From: Cucumis sativus
Lineage: Eukaryota > Streptophyta > Magnoliopsida > Cucurbitales > Cucurbitaceae
NCBI RefSeq assembly: GCF_000004075.3
Contig: NC_026657.2
Coordinates: 33,714,732 to 33,778,731 of the forward strand
DNA: 64,000 nt
Direction of reading: 5' to 3'
Notes under the pieces: generated by a model
Database searches by the model: none
Told to the model about the DNA's origin: nothing
The model's input: only the letters and a program-made list of their open reading frames with translations
Shown: in pieces, positions 1-12,311 of the stretch
How the letters are laid out: each line of letters begins with the position of its first letter
How positions within the stretch are numbered: position 1 is the stretch's first letter
Translations under genes and position numbers: made by a program

Positions 1-46
1 GTTCTGTTCGCAAATAAATTTAAAAAACAAAAAATAAAAAATGCAG

Positions 47-166
47 GAAAGTGGAAGAAAATGGAGGATGATGAAGATGGAGACAATGGATTATGCAGAT
101 CCAGAGCCAAACACGAATGTAAAAGGTGGCTATGTTTCTCCACCTCCTCCTCCAAATCATGGATGA
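47..166 (+). CDS. 3' exon of a putative small secreted (sulfated-type) peptide precursor, partial
   Basis: The frame that ends at the TGA at 164-166 closes with METMDYADPEPNTNVKGG followed by GYVSPPPPPNHG. An acidic Asp-Tyr pair, then a short Pro/Asn-rich C-terminus at the very end of a small protein, is the layout of plant tyrosine-sulfated peptide precursors (PSY, RGF and CIF types begin with DY and end close to the stop). An AG at 45-46 could be a 3' splice site; an in-frame TAA at 35-37 means the frame either starts at the ATG at 41 or is spliced in. The expected signal peptide would lie outside the window to the left. I cannot name the family with certainty; the DY tail is seen, the peptide role is inferred. 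Another, less peptide-like frame starts at 61. Confidence 0.35.
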   Translation, partial: ESGRKWRMMKMETMDYADPEPNTNVKGGYVSPPPPPNHG

Positions 167-1922
167 AGTTTAATTCAATTCTCTATAAATTAAAACAAAG
201 GGTTTCTTTAATTTTTCTATTTTGTGTTTGTGTGTGTGGGAATGTTATTTGTTCATAGTATTTGTTTGGGAAAGGTAGGGAAAGAAGGGTTTATTGATGT
301 TGAATTACCTAATTTTATTTTGTTTTTTTTTGTAAAGTGGGTTTGTTTGTGGATTCATAAATCATGCATTTTATTAAAGTTGCCTTTTTGCTTTTAAGTC
401 TGAAAAAAGTTGGAAAAGAAAAGGGCTTGTATATGGTTGTATACAATAAATGGGAAATTGAATGAGCGATATCTATTTTATTTTTGACAATACGTGGGTA
501 GAAGAATCCAACTAATTTTAACACAATTAATGTAAAAAAAGGTTAATTTTTTAAATATTGTGATATAATTAATTGCAAATTTACTTTAATATTTGACCAA
601 CCAGTATTAAATTAATGGGTGGAATGAATAATAAGAACCATCTGTCAACATGAGCATATTGAAATAATAAGAAGAGAATTACTTAGTGGAAGCCAATGGT
701 GTAATAGGTTGAGTTAAAATTAATAATTAATAATTAGGATAAGATATGGGTTAAATGTTTATTTTTTAGAATAATAAATTAAATAAGGTAGAGTATAGTC
801 TTTGAGCTAAGTCACAGTGAAAAACAATATTAAAGCTCAAGTTATAAAAGTTGTAACAAAATTTTTCTGTGATAGAAACTATGTACATATGTGCACAAAA
901 AAATTGGGAAGAAATCATTAGCTTCAAAAGGTGAGTTAGTTTAATTCTATTAATAAACAAATTGGAAACTGTTTTAAAAAGAATTAAAATGAAAATAGTT
1001 CAACCATATATATTATATAATATATTTAAATTAAAATATCTCTATTTAAATTATTTTACTTGTATTGTATTAAAAAATATAATTATAGAAGATATTGGAA
1101 GTCTCACTCAATATTTAAACACGAGGCAACCTCGACTACCCTCATCTATTGTGTAACCCCACCCCTTTCTCTTTCTTTCCTTTTCTTTTGTAGTCTAAAT
1201 AGACACCAAAATAGTTGGGTAAAAAGGTTGAGTTTCAACTTTCAAACAGGAACAAATGAAAACTGAGTCAAATTTCGTTAAAAAGCATATATTAACTTTT
1301 TAATCTTATAGTCTGGTTTTTTATCGTTAGTTTTCAAATATAGTAACATAAACTAGAATATTTATAAATAGAGAAGATGATTTATTGTGTATCAACAATA
1401 GACTATCTTATAGATATGAACTCTAGTTCATTCATTTTTTTAAACTAACATTTTGTTATATTTATAAATATTTTAAACAATTTTGAGAATAAAGTATATT
1501 TATTCAATTTGATTTAACTAAGTCATTCTTCAATTTAATGAATCAAACTCAGTAATATCGTGACATTAAATGAAATTATATGCCCAATACTTGTATAATT
1601 CTAAATACAAAGAACTACCTGCATATAAATATATGCACATGTATATGGAAAACAAATCAGACACTGTACATCAGCAAAGCTTACTTGAAAATTCAAGTTC
1701 ATACTTCACCATAATGTTGGGCACAAAAACTTGGAATAACATTAAATTTTATACACTTTAGCTACAGGTAAAGAATCTTATTATAGCATAATTCCATTTG
1801 CCTGAAATGCATGTATGGAAAAGAAGGAAGTAGTGACATTCATTTCAACCAATCAGGAATCAAAATTTACTCATAAAAGCCAGGCAAATCCCAAAAATAA
1901 AAGGATTGAGAATATTAACCCA
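167..1922. other. AT-rich intergenic region
   Basis: This is probably the 3' UTR of the left-edge gene followed by spacer up to the 3' end of the minus-strand SS2 gene. Only short open frames of low complexity are present, and none shows a recognisable domain. Confidence 0.6.
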
Positions 1923-4900
1923 TCACCATTGGTATTTTGCAGCAACAAGAACTTCTTCATACTTCTCAGCTGCATGATCCCAACTTAGATCTTGAGTCAT
2001 CCCTCTTCTCTGGAGTCCTTCCCAGCTCTTCTTGTATTGTTTATAAGTGAGTAAGCAATTCCCTAATGCATGTATTAACTTATTAGCCTCGGCGCTATCA
2101 AACGTCCACCCGTATCCCGATTCGTTGAATGGATCGAAAGGTATAACGGTATCTCTAAGACCCCCAACTCTATGAACAACTGGTATTGTGCCATAGTTCA
2201 TTGCGTAGAGTTGGTTCAGTCCGCAAGGTTCGAATCTTGATGGCATGAGTAAGATGTCTATACCAGCAGTTATTCTGTGTGCCATCTTGATAGAGAAACC
2301 AACCCATCCCCGGATTTTGTCGCGATGTTTGTTCTCAAAGTCTCTGAGCATTTGTTCTAAATCTTGTCTGCCAGTACCTAACATGACTAGTTGGACATTC
2401 TGACCCACCATCCATGGAATGGCCTCAGCTATTATATCAACCCCTTTCTGTTGATCCAGTCTCCCGATGAAACCAATCAGAGGTATATCCTCACGAATGG
2501 GTAACCCGAGCTCCTTCTGCAGTGCTGCTTTACATTGGGCCTTTCCAGTCTGAAGTGTTTCAAGTGAGTAATTTGTGTAACCATCTGATGTAAGGTGAAC
2601 ATCATATTCTGGACTCCACTCTTTTGAATCAATCCCATTCACAATGCCCATCATCTTCCAGTCAATCTCATTGATTATTCCATGTAAACCCCAGCCTCCC
2701 TCAGTTGTTTTAAGCTCCCAAGCATATCCATGACTAACTGTGACCACACGATCTGCTGTCTTTAAACCAGCTGCAAAGATATTGAAGTGCTCACCACCAA
2801 CAGGATCATACAATTTGAAATGATCGATATAATGTTCTGGAAGATCCACATGATAAAAATCATCAACTGGTCCCCGGCCCTGTACAATCAAGAAATGTGG
2901 TGAAATACAGGCGCTGGTTTTTTAGGAATTTGAGTCTAAGGATCGTTGTAAGCTTGTAACTATCCTTTAGGTCTTACCCTTGGATTGAACCATTTTATTC
3001 TTATTTTGTTAAGCAATGGTTTTGTAAGTTTCTTTTGTATTCTTTCATTTGTTCTCAATAAATGCTGGTTTCTATAACCCAAATGTATATATATGTGTGT
3101 GTGTATAATAAATAAATAATCATCAGCCAGAGAACCATGATCAAGGGTTGGAACATCTACTTAAATTTCCATACAAGAGCAACGAATGCACTTTATCTAA
3201 ATTCCATCTTCCTCCACTCAAATGTTGATTGAAATGTTTGAGCTTCATTAACAATGAAAAGAATTATGACTGAAATTGAATAAACTGCACCAAACTATAT
3301 GACATACCTGGTGAGCTATGTTGTGAATTACGAGGATCGATCTTGTAAATTTCATAATACCACTGTCTCTATAATATGCTTTCAAATATACAGGTAACAA
3401 TGCAGTATGCCAATCATTTGCAACGAAAACTAAATTCCCATCTCCATAACATACACCACCACATGGGACATACCAGGGAACCTGGAAAAAATGAAGCAAA
3501 ACATTACTTTCAAATAACATATGATCTGCTTTTAGATGTACTAAAAAAGTGAGAATATTACTGGAAAATAGCAACTTTCAAATTTAGGACACAACATAAA
3601 TGTTAGATAGACTTTTTCACATCGGCTAGATCTCTTATCATCATTTGCATCTTCAGAAATTACATCGAAGTACTAAATACTAATGTATTAAAGGTCTTCT
3701 AAACATTTCCTTTTTGTGTTCCCAAGTTCCAACTTTATAAAATGTAAAGTGTTTGTGTCCTCTAACTCGTTTCTCATTTTTCATCTTTTAGAAATGGAGG
3801 ATATAATGGCAGACCTCAAGTATAATCACAATTTCCTAAGGTATTGGACAAGGTTGTCCTCACTTTACCCTTAAATTCAATTTGGTGATTGGTTAATTCA
3901 ATCATCATTCAAAAATGTTTTGAATTCAGGCTTATTCAAAGATTGATAAGCTAAGTAATACTCATCTAGTTAAAGCATACACCATCATATGTTTGAATCC
4001 TCCATCCACATATTCTTGAACTTATAAAAAAAGTAGTAAAAACAAAAATAATCTTCTCATAGGGATTTTGTTATAATATAAATAGGAAAATAATTTAAAT
4101 ATTATTACAAAAAAACTAGCTGTGTACAATTGAAATTACTTATAATCTGTTCTCGATTTGTAACTATTTGGTTTTTAGTTTTTGGTTTTCAAAATTAAGC
4201 CTATAAACACTCATTCCACCTCTAAATTTTTTCAAGTAGAGAGGAAAACCAAAAACCAAATGGTGTTAAACGGGGTTTAGAAGTTGGTGTATGTTCACAG
4301 TTATAAGTAAAGAGGATAAGAAGCTTTAGGCAAGTCAGTTTATGGGAAAAGTCCATGGAGAGTCCACGCCCGCCTCAATTTGTAGTTTTCTTCCTTCTTT
4401 TTGTGAATACTATTTTTCCCTTTGATATCCAATTTTTCCATCGGTCAGCACTCTCCTTCATCTTCATCCCTAATTAGGAGACAACACCGTATTATTCTCA
4501 ATATCCTCCACTGGAGACTAGTTTGCTTAAATTTGTCAATATAATCTAGCCTCCCTTAGGCCGGATCCAACCTCAACAAAAGAAAAATCCTCTAGATCAA
4601 CCCTAATGACTCTATAACCAAAGAAATTGTCAAGATTGACCACTGAACACTGACTAACATGCCTCACCCTCTCCCTGCATGGCAACTCAAGCTCCTACCC
4701 ATTTGCAACCCATCCTTGTTGAAGTTCAAAACAAACTTCAAGTTCAAGGTTGAAAAAATTTCCTTTTCTATGAAGAAAGAAGATTAACATTAATACATGC
4801 CTCGTTATAGGCCCCAAGCCACTTTATTGCTTGGAAGAAGGTAATCCTAGCCCCCTTCAAGGTGGGCACCGTTCGGGTAACTTTTCATTGGAACGCCAAT

Positions 4901-7900
4901 CTCTTTTTGCTGAATGGTGTTGGAGAAATGCCCAAAGAAAATCAGCCTTTTGGAGGAACGTTATCCTTATCCTTAACAAATATAGACTCCCCTTAGAATT
5001 GGTGGCTGAATTATTGCTCTACAGAAATCTATAAAGATCAGTGGAGAGACATGGAAAACTATGGCCTTCATCACCTTTTAACGCATCCTACAAAACTGAT
5101 AATGGTTAGAAAATCAGATTCTGGGAAGATCCATGGACTGGTAACACGTCGTTAAGCTCTCTGCTTCTCTCTATCCAGACATTTTCTCTGTTTGCAGATG
5201 CTAACAATAGTCAAAAGATTATAAGCTCTCTGCCTTAAGTCGAGCAACTCAAGATCCTGGGACATATCCTTTATAGGAATCTTAGAAGAAAAATTGACCG
5301 GTTTCTCTCAAGAGCAACCCTGAGGGCCTCTCTTTCTCTCAATCCCTTCTGGGTTCATGGACCATGGTGTTGGCTTAACTACTGGGGATCTTCATCTGCT
5401 AAGCTCCCTGTCAAAGCATTCCCTCAAGGAACTCCTCTCTCCATCACGAGTTCAATTCAATTTTTTGGAGAGGTAAGTACCCAAAGAAGATTATAAAAAA
5501 CGGGAGAGTTGCTTATGTATTCACAGCATCCAAAAAATAATCCCCATCTCTATCTTTTTCTTGAAGACAATCCTTCCTGTAAGTGGGATAATGAATCCCA
5601 GTACCATCTGTTTGTCCATGGCTCTCTTTTGGTTTTTCTTTGAAACTCCCCTCGACTTTCGGTAAGTAGCAGCCTTTTCATTGCAATTTCTCAAGCAATC
5701 TTCATTCCCTGCTGCAGAATCACTCTTTCAGAAAGATGAAAAGAATTGTGGCTGAATTTGAATAAAAGTTTTCTTTGGAACACATGGCTTGAGAGGAGGC
5801 AGCTTGAATGGATGTTAGGCCTCCTCTCAAGCATGTTTACAAGAGGAAGGGAAGGAAGGGAATTTTCAGACAGATGGGGGCGAGGGGTCTTTCTTGGTAC
5901 AGTTGTCAGGGGAATGTAGGTATCTTTATGTGTTTTGTTTTAGGGTTAGCTATCTTGAATTGTATGATGAACAATAGTTTCTTTGGTGGAGAGTACAGCT
6001 CTCTTATTTGGCTGAGTTATCATTGTAACCTTTTGTGCTTGTTAACCAGAATCCACTCCCCAGTTCTTGTGTGTTTTAGCTGTGTTCCACTTATCATTAG
6101 TTTGTTACCTTGCAAAGGAACAAGAGAATTTTCAGTGGAAAGGAGAGAAACCTCATTGATCTTTTAGATCTCATTTTGTATAAAGCAGCCACTTGGTGTA
6201 AGAGACATCATTTGTCATTATTTGCTTACCAATATTAATCCTAACTGAAAGAGATATTCGTACACCCCAACCTTGGGTGTCCCATACTTTTGTATATTCC
6301 ATTGCATTGATGAAATTTTCCCTTTCACATAAATATACATATCTAAATAGATATACATTTTCGCCAGTATTACCTCAATAGCTGCCTTGCAAAAGAGTAC
6401 CATACGCTTTAATATATCCTGAACAAAAGAGCATTTAAGACATGAATACTTGCAAATGATAATAAATTAATTGCTTGAATGAGGGTAATAAGATTTGGTG
6501 AAGACTATGTCAATGTAGTGCCTTAGGAAATTTGTAGCGAGAAGCAAGAAGCAAAACACTGATATTTCAAAGATGAAGAAACATAGTTTAAAGACGGATT
6601 AAAATATGGAGAGTTTGCAAAAATAGCAAAAACATTTATGATAATAGAGCCCATGTCATCTACTTTTTTTAAATTGCAAAAAATGACAAATTTAAGAACA
6701 GATTACTGTCTGATTACCGTCAATTATTTGTCATCTAATGCAATTTCCCTTAAAATATTGTATTTCCTGTAAAGTTGAATAGGCCACCATTGTATTTATG
6801 CAGAAAAATCAGGCTAGAGGCAATGAAATTGAAGATAAACTAAGGTGAACACGTAGTGAATTATCCATGGCAATAAAATGGATCATGTGATAACAGATTG
6901 AAATCATCTTTGAACCAAAAATCTAACAATTAAACCAAGGTGGTCCCTAAGGATAACTTGCTATGTTAAAATGACAGGTGCCATCATCTTACCAGACGAT
7001 CTCCTCCATATATATTCTGCTCCCTGTTGTGAAACGTGCTGTTGTCAATGAAGACAAAGTCCACTCCATCTACATATGTCTGGAAATATGAAACTTCATA
7101 GTCCTGCAAGATTAAAGATTCATATATAGGTGATAAAATACTGGAAAAATTGAACTTAACATTACAGCTCAAAGTAAAAGTTCTTGCACCTGTCCGTGCA
7201 CTTTATATCTTTTTCGAACACCTGTATCTTGGAGACCGGCATAATTTGCATATCGAGGTACTATAACCTACAAAGAAGAAATGAAATATAAATGGGGACC
7301 AGAGCTGAGACTAACATATATGATTAAAGTAATTCATCAATTAAGAAACAATTACAACTAATATTGGCATTTGTAGTAGGATTGTTAAATGCAGATTTTC
7401 TATTTTTTGTTTAAAGAGCCTAAAAGAACTGGCTGACGAAAATGTTTCTGATGGATGCAAGAGGAAATTTTTTTATGTATGTGAAAAGTACTACCATAAC
7501 CCTATGCCCACGACGAGCCAAAGCCTTCGGTAAAGAGCCAGCAACATCTCCAAGTCCACCTGTAAGAAATCTTCAAATATCAGCACATAATCCATTTAGA
7601 ATGTGAAGGGAAGTACATACAAATGAGGTAGGGTGTGTAGACACCTTTTCAAAAAAAAATTATTGTTCACTGACATCTTCAATAATTTAATAGAAATAAT
7701 CAAAATCATAATCATACGAAGGCAAGCTGAAGTTGAAGGATAAACATAGGCTAAGAGGTGCAATTAATGGAGAAGGATCATGTTTTAAGCAAATTAAACT
7801 AGAGATTTATTTATATTACTGGAATGATTGCCGAAGGACAACAACCAAGGCAGAGCAATATTTATATCCTTATCCAATTTATGATATTCTAATCAGTCTT

Positions 7901-10012
7901 CCCTAATGAGGCAAATACATTCATATAGCAGTTTGAATGTCAGAAATGCTCAGTGAATTTCATAAATCACAAATATTGAACTGTAAATTACTTAGAATAT
8001 TTTTCAGAGAAGAAAAAGGGAAAAAAAAATTTAGGAACTCTAAAATGTTTTAAATGTTTCCACGGAAGATAAAAAGGAAAATAATCCTAAAATGATTTCA
8101 CAAGTTAGGATCATCCATTTAATAGTAAAATACCAGTTTTTGACCATGGAGCACATTCCGCAGCAACTATTATAACATTCATAACATTAACCCCAGCCAA
8201 AGGAGGAGGCTTAACACCCACGCCAGCAGTTTCAACAGAATCACTATCATCCTTCAAAGTTGGTTCACTTGGTTGTCCGTCCTTTCCTTCTTTTACAGTG
8301 GAATGTGAAGATTTACTGGAAAGAAAAGCTGGAACAAAATCCGAAGAGTCTTTCTTTGAGCTGCCTTTTAGCTGATCCTTGGAATCTTGAAGGATTTCGG
8401 AAGATTTTGTCTTTAAAGTGCCTTTCAGCTGATCTTTGGGATCTGGAAGAACTTCAGAAAATTTAGTCTTTGAACTTCCTTCCAGCTGATCTTTGGGATC
8501 AGGAATAATATCAGAATACGTTGTCTTTGAACTGCCTTTCAGCTGATCTTTGGGATCTGCATTATATATTTTCTTTTTAAGATCTACTACTTGCTTCTCA
8601 TCATTTTTATCAGATGGCCTACTGGAAGAAGATGGTACAGCATCCAGTTGCTCTCTAACAGCTACATTGCCATTGCTGACAGATAGACTACTTCCATTCA
8701 AAACATCAACGCTACTTTCATCATTACGTGAAGGAAAATCAGGACTAGGTAACAAGCCATCCATTTGTTCACTTGAATCTTGTTTTTCCGTGGAGTCAGC
8801 AGAAGTACTTTTAATGGATGAAACCAATTTCTTTCTCTCTGCAATCTGCATAACACAGCAAAGTTAAATTCAATGTCAAACTTTGAGCTCCTACAAATGG
8901 AAATTCAGGAAAAACATGAATCTTAGGATGGATAACAAGATCATTTTTTGCAAACTATTGCATTAAGTGTAAGAGTACTTCTAAAAAACACAACTGGACA
9001 TCACAACAATATTTCAGCATAATGTCTGGCCTCCAGTCTGTTATACCTATAGGAGTTAGAACTAGAAGTTTGCACAAGCCAAAATAATGCCTAAGAGAAC
9101 AGCTAGTACTTACGGTTTTCAGTTTTTATATATAAGTCTGTTTGATGTTTGTTACATGTTTGCCAGCTATATATAAGTTCGTTCCATGTTTATTCTTTTA
9201 GGCAGATACGTACAGTTTCTTGTCAGTCTATATGTGAGTATCAGCAAGAGGCTATTATCACTTTTGTCCTAGTAGAATTAGCGGAGGGTAGTAGACCTCT
9301 CAACTGTTTGATCAGGGTTTGTAACTCCATTGACTAAATTTCAAAAAAGGTTGTAAATATGATTTCTTACATAGATTTGCCAGTTGGGAGGCCCATTTGT
9401 AACCCTTTGGCTTTGTAGGAAAAACCTCGTTCCCCTTCCCCTATTTTTGTACAAATCTCTTTGATCAATTTATTATCAGTTCCTTATCAAAAAGACAAAA
9501 GGTTGTCACTATCTTTAGTGATATCACAAAATCTGGGGATTTCCTAACTAGCTAGCTGATCACCATCAGGAAACTCAGGCATCACACTTCATTTTAGTTT
9601 ATGTGATAGCAAAGCTAAGAACCGAGTTCAACAATGCATAAAGAATAAAGAGAAATGGAATCTTCCACAAAATCAGAATTTCAGAAAGAAGAAGGCAAAA
9701 TACCTGCTCGAGTAGCTGTTGCTGCATTGCAAGAACCTTCTTACTCTTTTCAATGGTGGCTTGAATAGCTTCGTCTGGATCATCACTCCTTTGACCACTA
9801 GAATCCGAAATAGCTGCTCTTGCTTGCATAGGCTTAGGCCATTTCCCACTCCTCACAATCATTTTATCCCCTAGTAAAGCCAATCCTTCCGCAGGCTTCT
9901 GATTCTGGGGCTTAAGAGAACAGAAACTCCGATTATAGTTCTTACTAAGAACAAACATGGAGCTCTCAGTCTTGGCCTCGATGGTGAATGGCAGAGATCC
10001 TAAAGACGCCAT
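1923..10012 (-). CDS. SS2: Starch synthase II, plastidial (complete, 8 exons)
   Basis: Transfers glucose from ADP-glucose to the non-reducing end of alpha-1,4-glucan chains, elongating intermediate amylopectin chains in plastids. Exons: 9704-10012, 8134-8845, 7495-7559, 7190-7267, 6993-7103, 6374-6418, 3308-3481, 1923-2879. All introns are GT..AG and the phases join without a break, giving 816 aa. Residues 1-about 70 look like a transit peptide (Ser/Arg-rich, few acidics). Residues 104-324 form a charged, Ser-rich arm with four 19-aa repeats (200-275). The GT5 catalytic domain starts at about 325, with ADP-glucose motif [10 protein letters not shown] at 339-348. The GT1 domain carries SRFEPCGL (712-719) and VGGLRDTV (from about 736). 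The C-terminus AAKYQW and the core [13 protein letters not shown] are typical of class II. The start is the first ATG of exon 1. The 2.9-kb intron 3482-6373 carries a LINE relic. A decayed partial copy lies at 17.9-20.4 kb. Confidence 0.95.
4800..5750 (+). mobile_element. LINE (non-LTR retrotransposon) relic: RT linker and zf-RVT region
   Basis: Fragments in all three plus-strand frames match the C-terminal part of plant LINE polyproteins. [22 protein letters not shown] corresponds to the 'ALLAKWLWRF..LWRRVI' block, [10 protein letters not shown] to 'RFWxDxWxG', [10 protein letters not shown] to the zf-RVT start, and a CxW..E.QYHLFVH stretch to its zinc motif. Frame changes and stops are many, so the copy is dead. 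It is antisense to SS2, inside the intron 3482-6373. Endonuclease and catalytic RT parts are not seen; this is a 5'-truncated copy, as is usual for LINEs. Confidence 0.75.
5787..5832. repeat. Perfect 14-bp foldback in an SS2 intron
   Basis: GCTTGAGAGGAGGC (5787-5800) and GCCTCCTCTCAAGC (5819-5832) are exact reverse complements separated by 18 nt. The stem can be extended by four further pairs (ACAT/ATGT) past one bulged base. The stem is unusually GC-rich for this region. No function is known. Confidence 0.8.
8330..8557 (-). repeat. Coding minisatellite: four 57-bp (19-aa) repeats in SS2 exon 2
   Basis: Residues 200-275 of SS2 consist of four in-phase 19-residue units: [57 protein letters not shown] and [19 protein letters not shown]. 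The invariant core is D-x-KDQL-x-G. The array lies in the linker between the transit peptide and the catalytic core, where SSII proteins are normally poorly conserved. The same array can be traced in the pseudogene copy near 20.22-20.42 kb, so it is older than that duplication. Confidence 0.9.
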
Positions 10013-10330
10013 TTCTCAAGGAAAGACAAGAAACCCAAGTGAGAAAATGGAAATTCAAGGACACCCAGATGAAGACCAGATAAAAAGAAGAAATGAAGAG
10101 AGGTTTTGAAGGAGAAGAACAATGGGGGATATTCAGAGAAGGAGAATCTAAATGAAAAGGCAGTGAAATTGGTCCCGCAAATAGAGGAATCAGAGATGGG
10201 TAATGGAGCTAAGAATCTGTGAGGCCGAAATTAACTGAGAAATTAGGAAGAGAAAATTGGTGGTGGGAAGGAACTGGAAGAGTGACAGCGTTGTTGAGAG
10301 GGTGGTCCATAAAAACGTTCAATTGAGAGA
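10013..10330 (-). promoter_or_regulatory. Putative 5' UTR and proximal promoter of SS2
   Basis: The stretch directly before the SS2 start is purine-rich on the plus strand (pyrimidine-rich in the sense of the gene) and has no good open frame. I see no clear TATA box. The extent is a guess. Confidence 0.35.
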
Positions 10331-12239
10331 CGTTCATCCTTCAACTCTTCGTTAACTCAATAAATTGGGCTTATCAACTATCAACAGTGTAATCGGCCAC
10401 GTTTTCTGATTTGGAAAAACGTGGTTTTTTTTTTCTTTCGTAAAGTTAATAACTTCATTTTCTCGATATCGACGTGAGGATTCAACTCAACTTTGACAAA
10501 TCAAAATTGAAAATCGCTTAATTTGTCAAGTGGAGATATCAAATCAGATATTGTTACTCTAATTACCTTTTCAATACTCATAGTTTCTATTTTATATTTT
10601 ACCAACTTTGTGTTCAAATTAAAATTACTTTATTTCAATGTTTGGAATACCTATTATTTACCCTAATAATTCATGTTAACTATTTCAGTTGTAAGCAAAT
10701 ATTGTGGTAAGTTTGGTTGAAACTAAATGATTTTATATGATATATTTTAAAATGTGTAAATAAAACCATTTATGACACCAAAATTAGTTGCAAGGAGCCA
10801 TTGGTTTATAGCGTTGAGTTAACCATAGTGAACTCCTCTCTGCCCCTCTCGTGAAAAGGGTGTGGTTATTAATTTATTATTATTATTTTCATTTCCAATA
10901 TATGATATTAAATAACGAGTTGGTATATTATAATAATAATAAATAAAAACAACCCTAAATTTTGAGTAAAATAATTAGAAATTTCATATTCTCTGAACAT
11001 ATAATAAAATAAACATGCATCCTAAACACAAACTTTCTAAACTTAAATTAAAATAGTAGGTACCTCAAACTCATACTATTTAAATTCATATTAAAATAGT
11101 ATTTACTTCGAACCAGTAACGAATCTAGAAATTCATTTGTAGCATAAAAAGGATGGACAATTTTCACATGATTTTTTTAATGTAAATATGTAAATTTAAA
11201 ATTTGTATACAAAAAAGAAAAGAAAATAATAAAAAAACAATGCATTTTTTATGGAATATTGGTGAGAGAGTGGAAGTTTGGATCACCCATTTTGTTGCAT
11301 TTTTTAAAAATTTGTTAGATAACAAACTAGGGCTAGAAAATAAGTTAGGATTATATGTTAGATGAGTTTTTTTTTTTTAAAAAAAAATTATCTTAGTTTT
11401 AGGAAATCAAATTATCTTTCATTTAGAAAATAAATTTGATGTTTAGGAAAACAAAACTATTGATATTTGAGAAAAAAAATGTATTTTGTAATAATTTAGG
11501 AAGAAATTTGATATTTGAGAATACTTGAAAGAAAAAGTATTGATATTTGGAAGAAGAATTATTTGGTAAAAATAATGGTTGAAGGTAAATATGATTATTT
11601 AAAAGTTGAATGAGAATAGCATTTTTAAAAATGCGTGAATCATATAAAAAGTTTGGAATTGATTTTTAGGTGATTTTGTGAAAATTTACGTGGAATTGTC
11701 CGGAAATGAGGTTTCACCCCGAAAAGGTAGCACCCTTTTTAAAAAGTCGTTCAATTACTTTTTTATTGGTTCATCTTAAGTGAAATGGATGACTGATATT
11801 TAGTTTTTAAAAATCTCGAACTTGTTACCCACCGAGATTTTCAGGGTCTTAATGTTGTTAAACATTTGATATATATAGAATTTGGGTGTTAATATTGTCT
11901 AAGATTTTACGGAAAAAGCTCAAATATATGGGATTTCGTTGTTAAATATGTCCAAGATTTCAGGGATAAAGTTCAAATATAGATTCACTTTTTTTTTTTT
12001 TTTTTTTTGCCAATTCTATACCAAAAAAACCCTTATATAAAATATAATTATCTAAATAAATAACTTCTCAGTTATCTTATGGTGTTAAAGATCTGCAAAG
12101 ATTATGGTAAGATACATTCCAATTTTGTTACCCTAAACCTACTACTACGTATGGGAAGATCTGCCGTAGAAGAAGACCCAATGATGAAAAGAATAATAAA
12201 TCTTTTAACTAAATCTCAGGTACCGGAGTTGAGCGAAAG

Positions 12240-12246
12240 TTTATAA
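12240..12246 (+). promoter_or_regulatory. TATA-like box of F-box gene 1
   Basis: TTTATAA lies 66 nt before the ATG, within a stretch of about 250 bp strongly conserved upstream of F-box genes 1, 2 and 3. Confidence 0.45.
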
Positions 12247-12311
12247 GTGTGCTTAGTTTGTTTGCTCATATTTCTCACCATTCTCCAAAAATTTTCCTTG
12301 TCTAAATTCTA

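Larger units (their letters stand above)
3554..6013. other. 2.46-kb intron block absent from the duplicated SS2 copy
   Basis: In the pseudogene copy the sequence equivalent to 3549-3553 (GTGAG) is followed directly by the equivalent of 6017 onward (TTATCATTG). The block between is missing there. TGAG is found at both borders (3550-3553 and 6013-6016). The block contains the LINE relic. It is either an insertion into SS2 or a microhomology deletion from the copy. Confidence 0.65.

Noticed and set aside
8260-8867. Two plus-strand open frames opposite SS2 exon 2
   Set aside because: Antisense shadows of the 57-bp coding repeats; no start context or domain.
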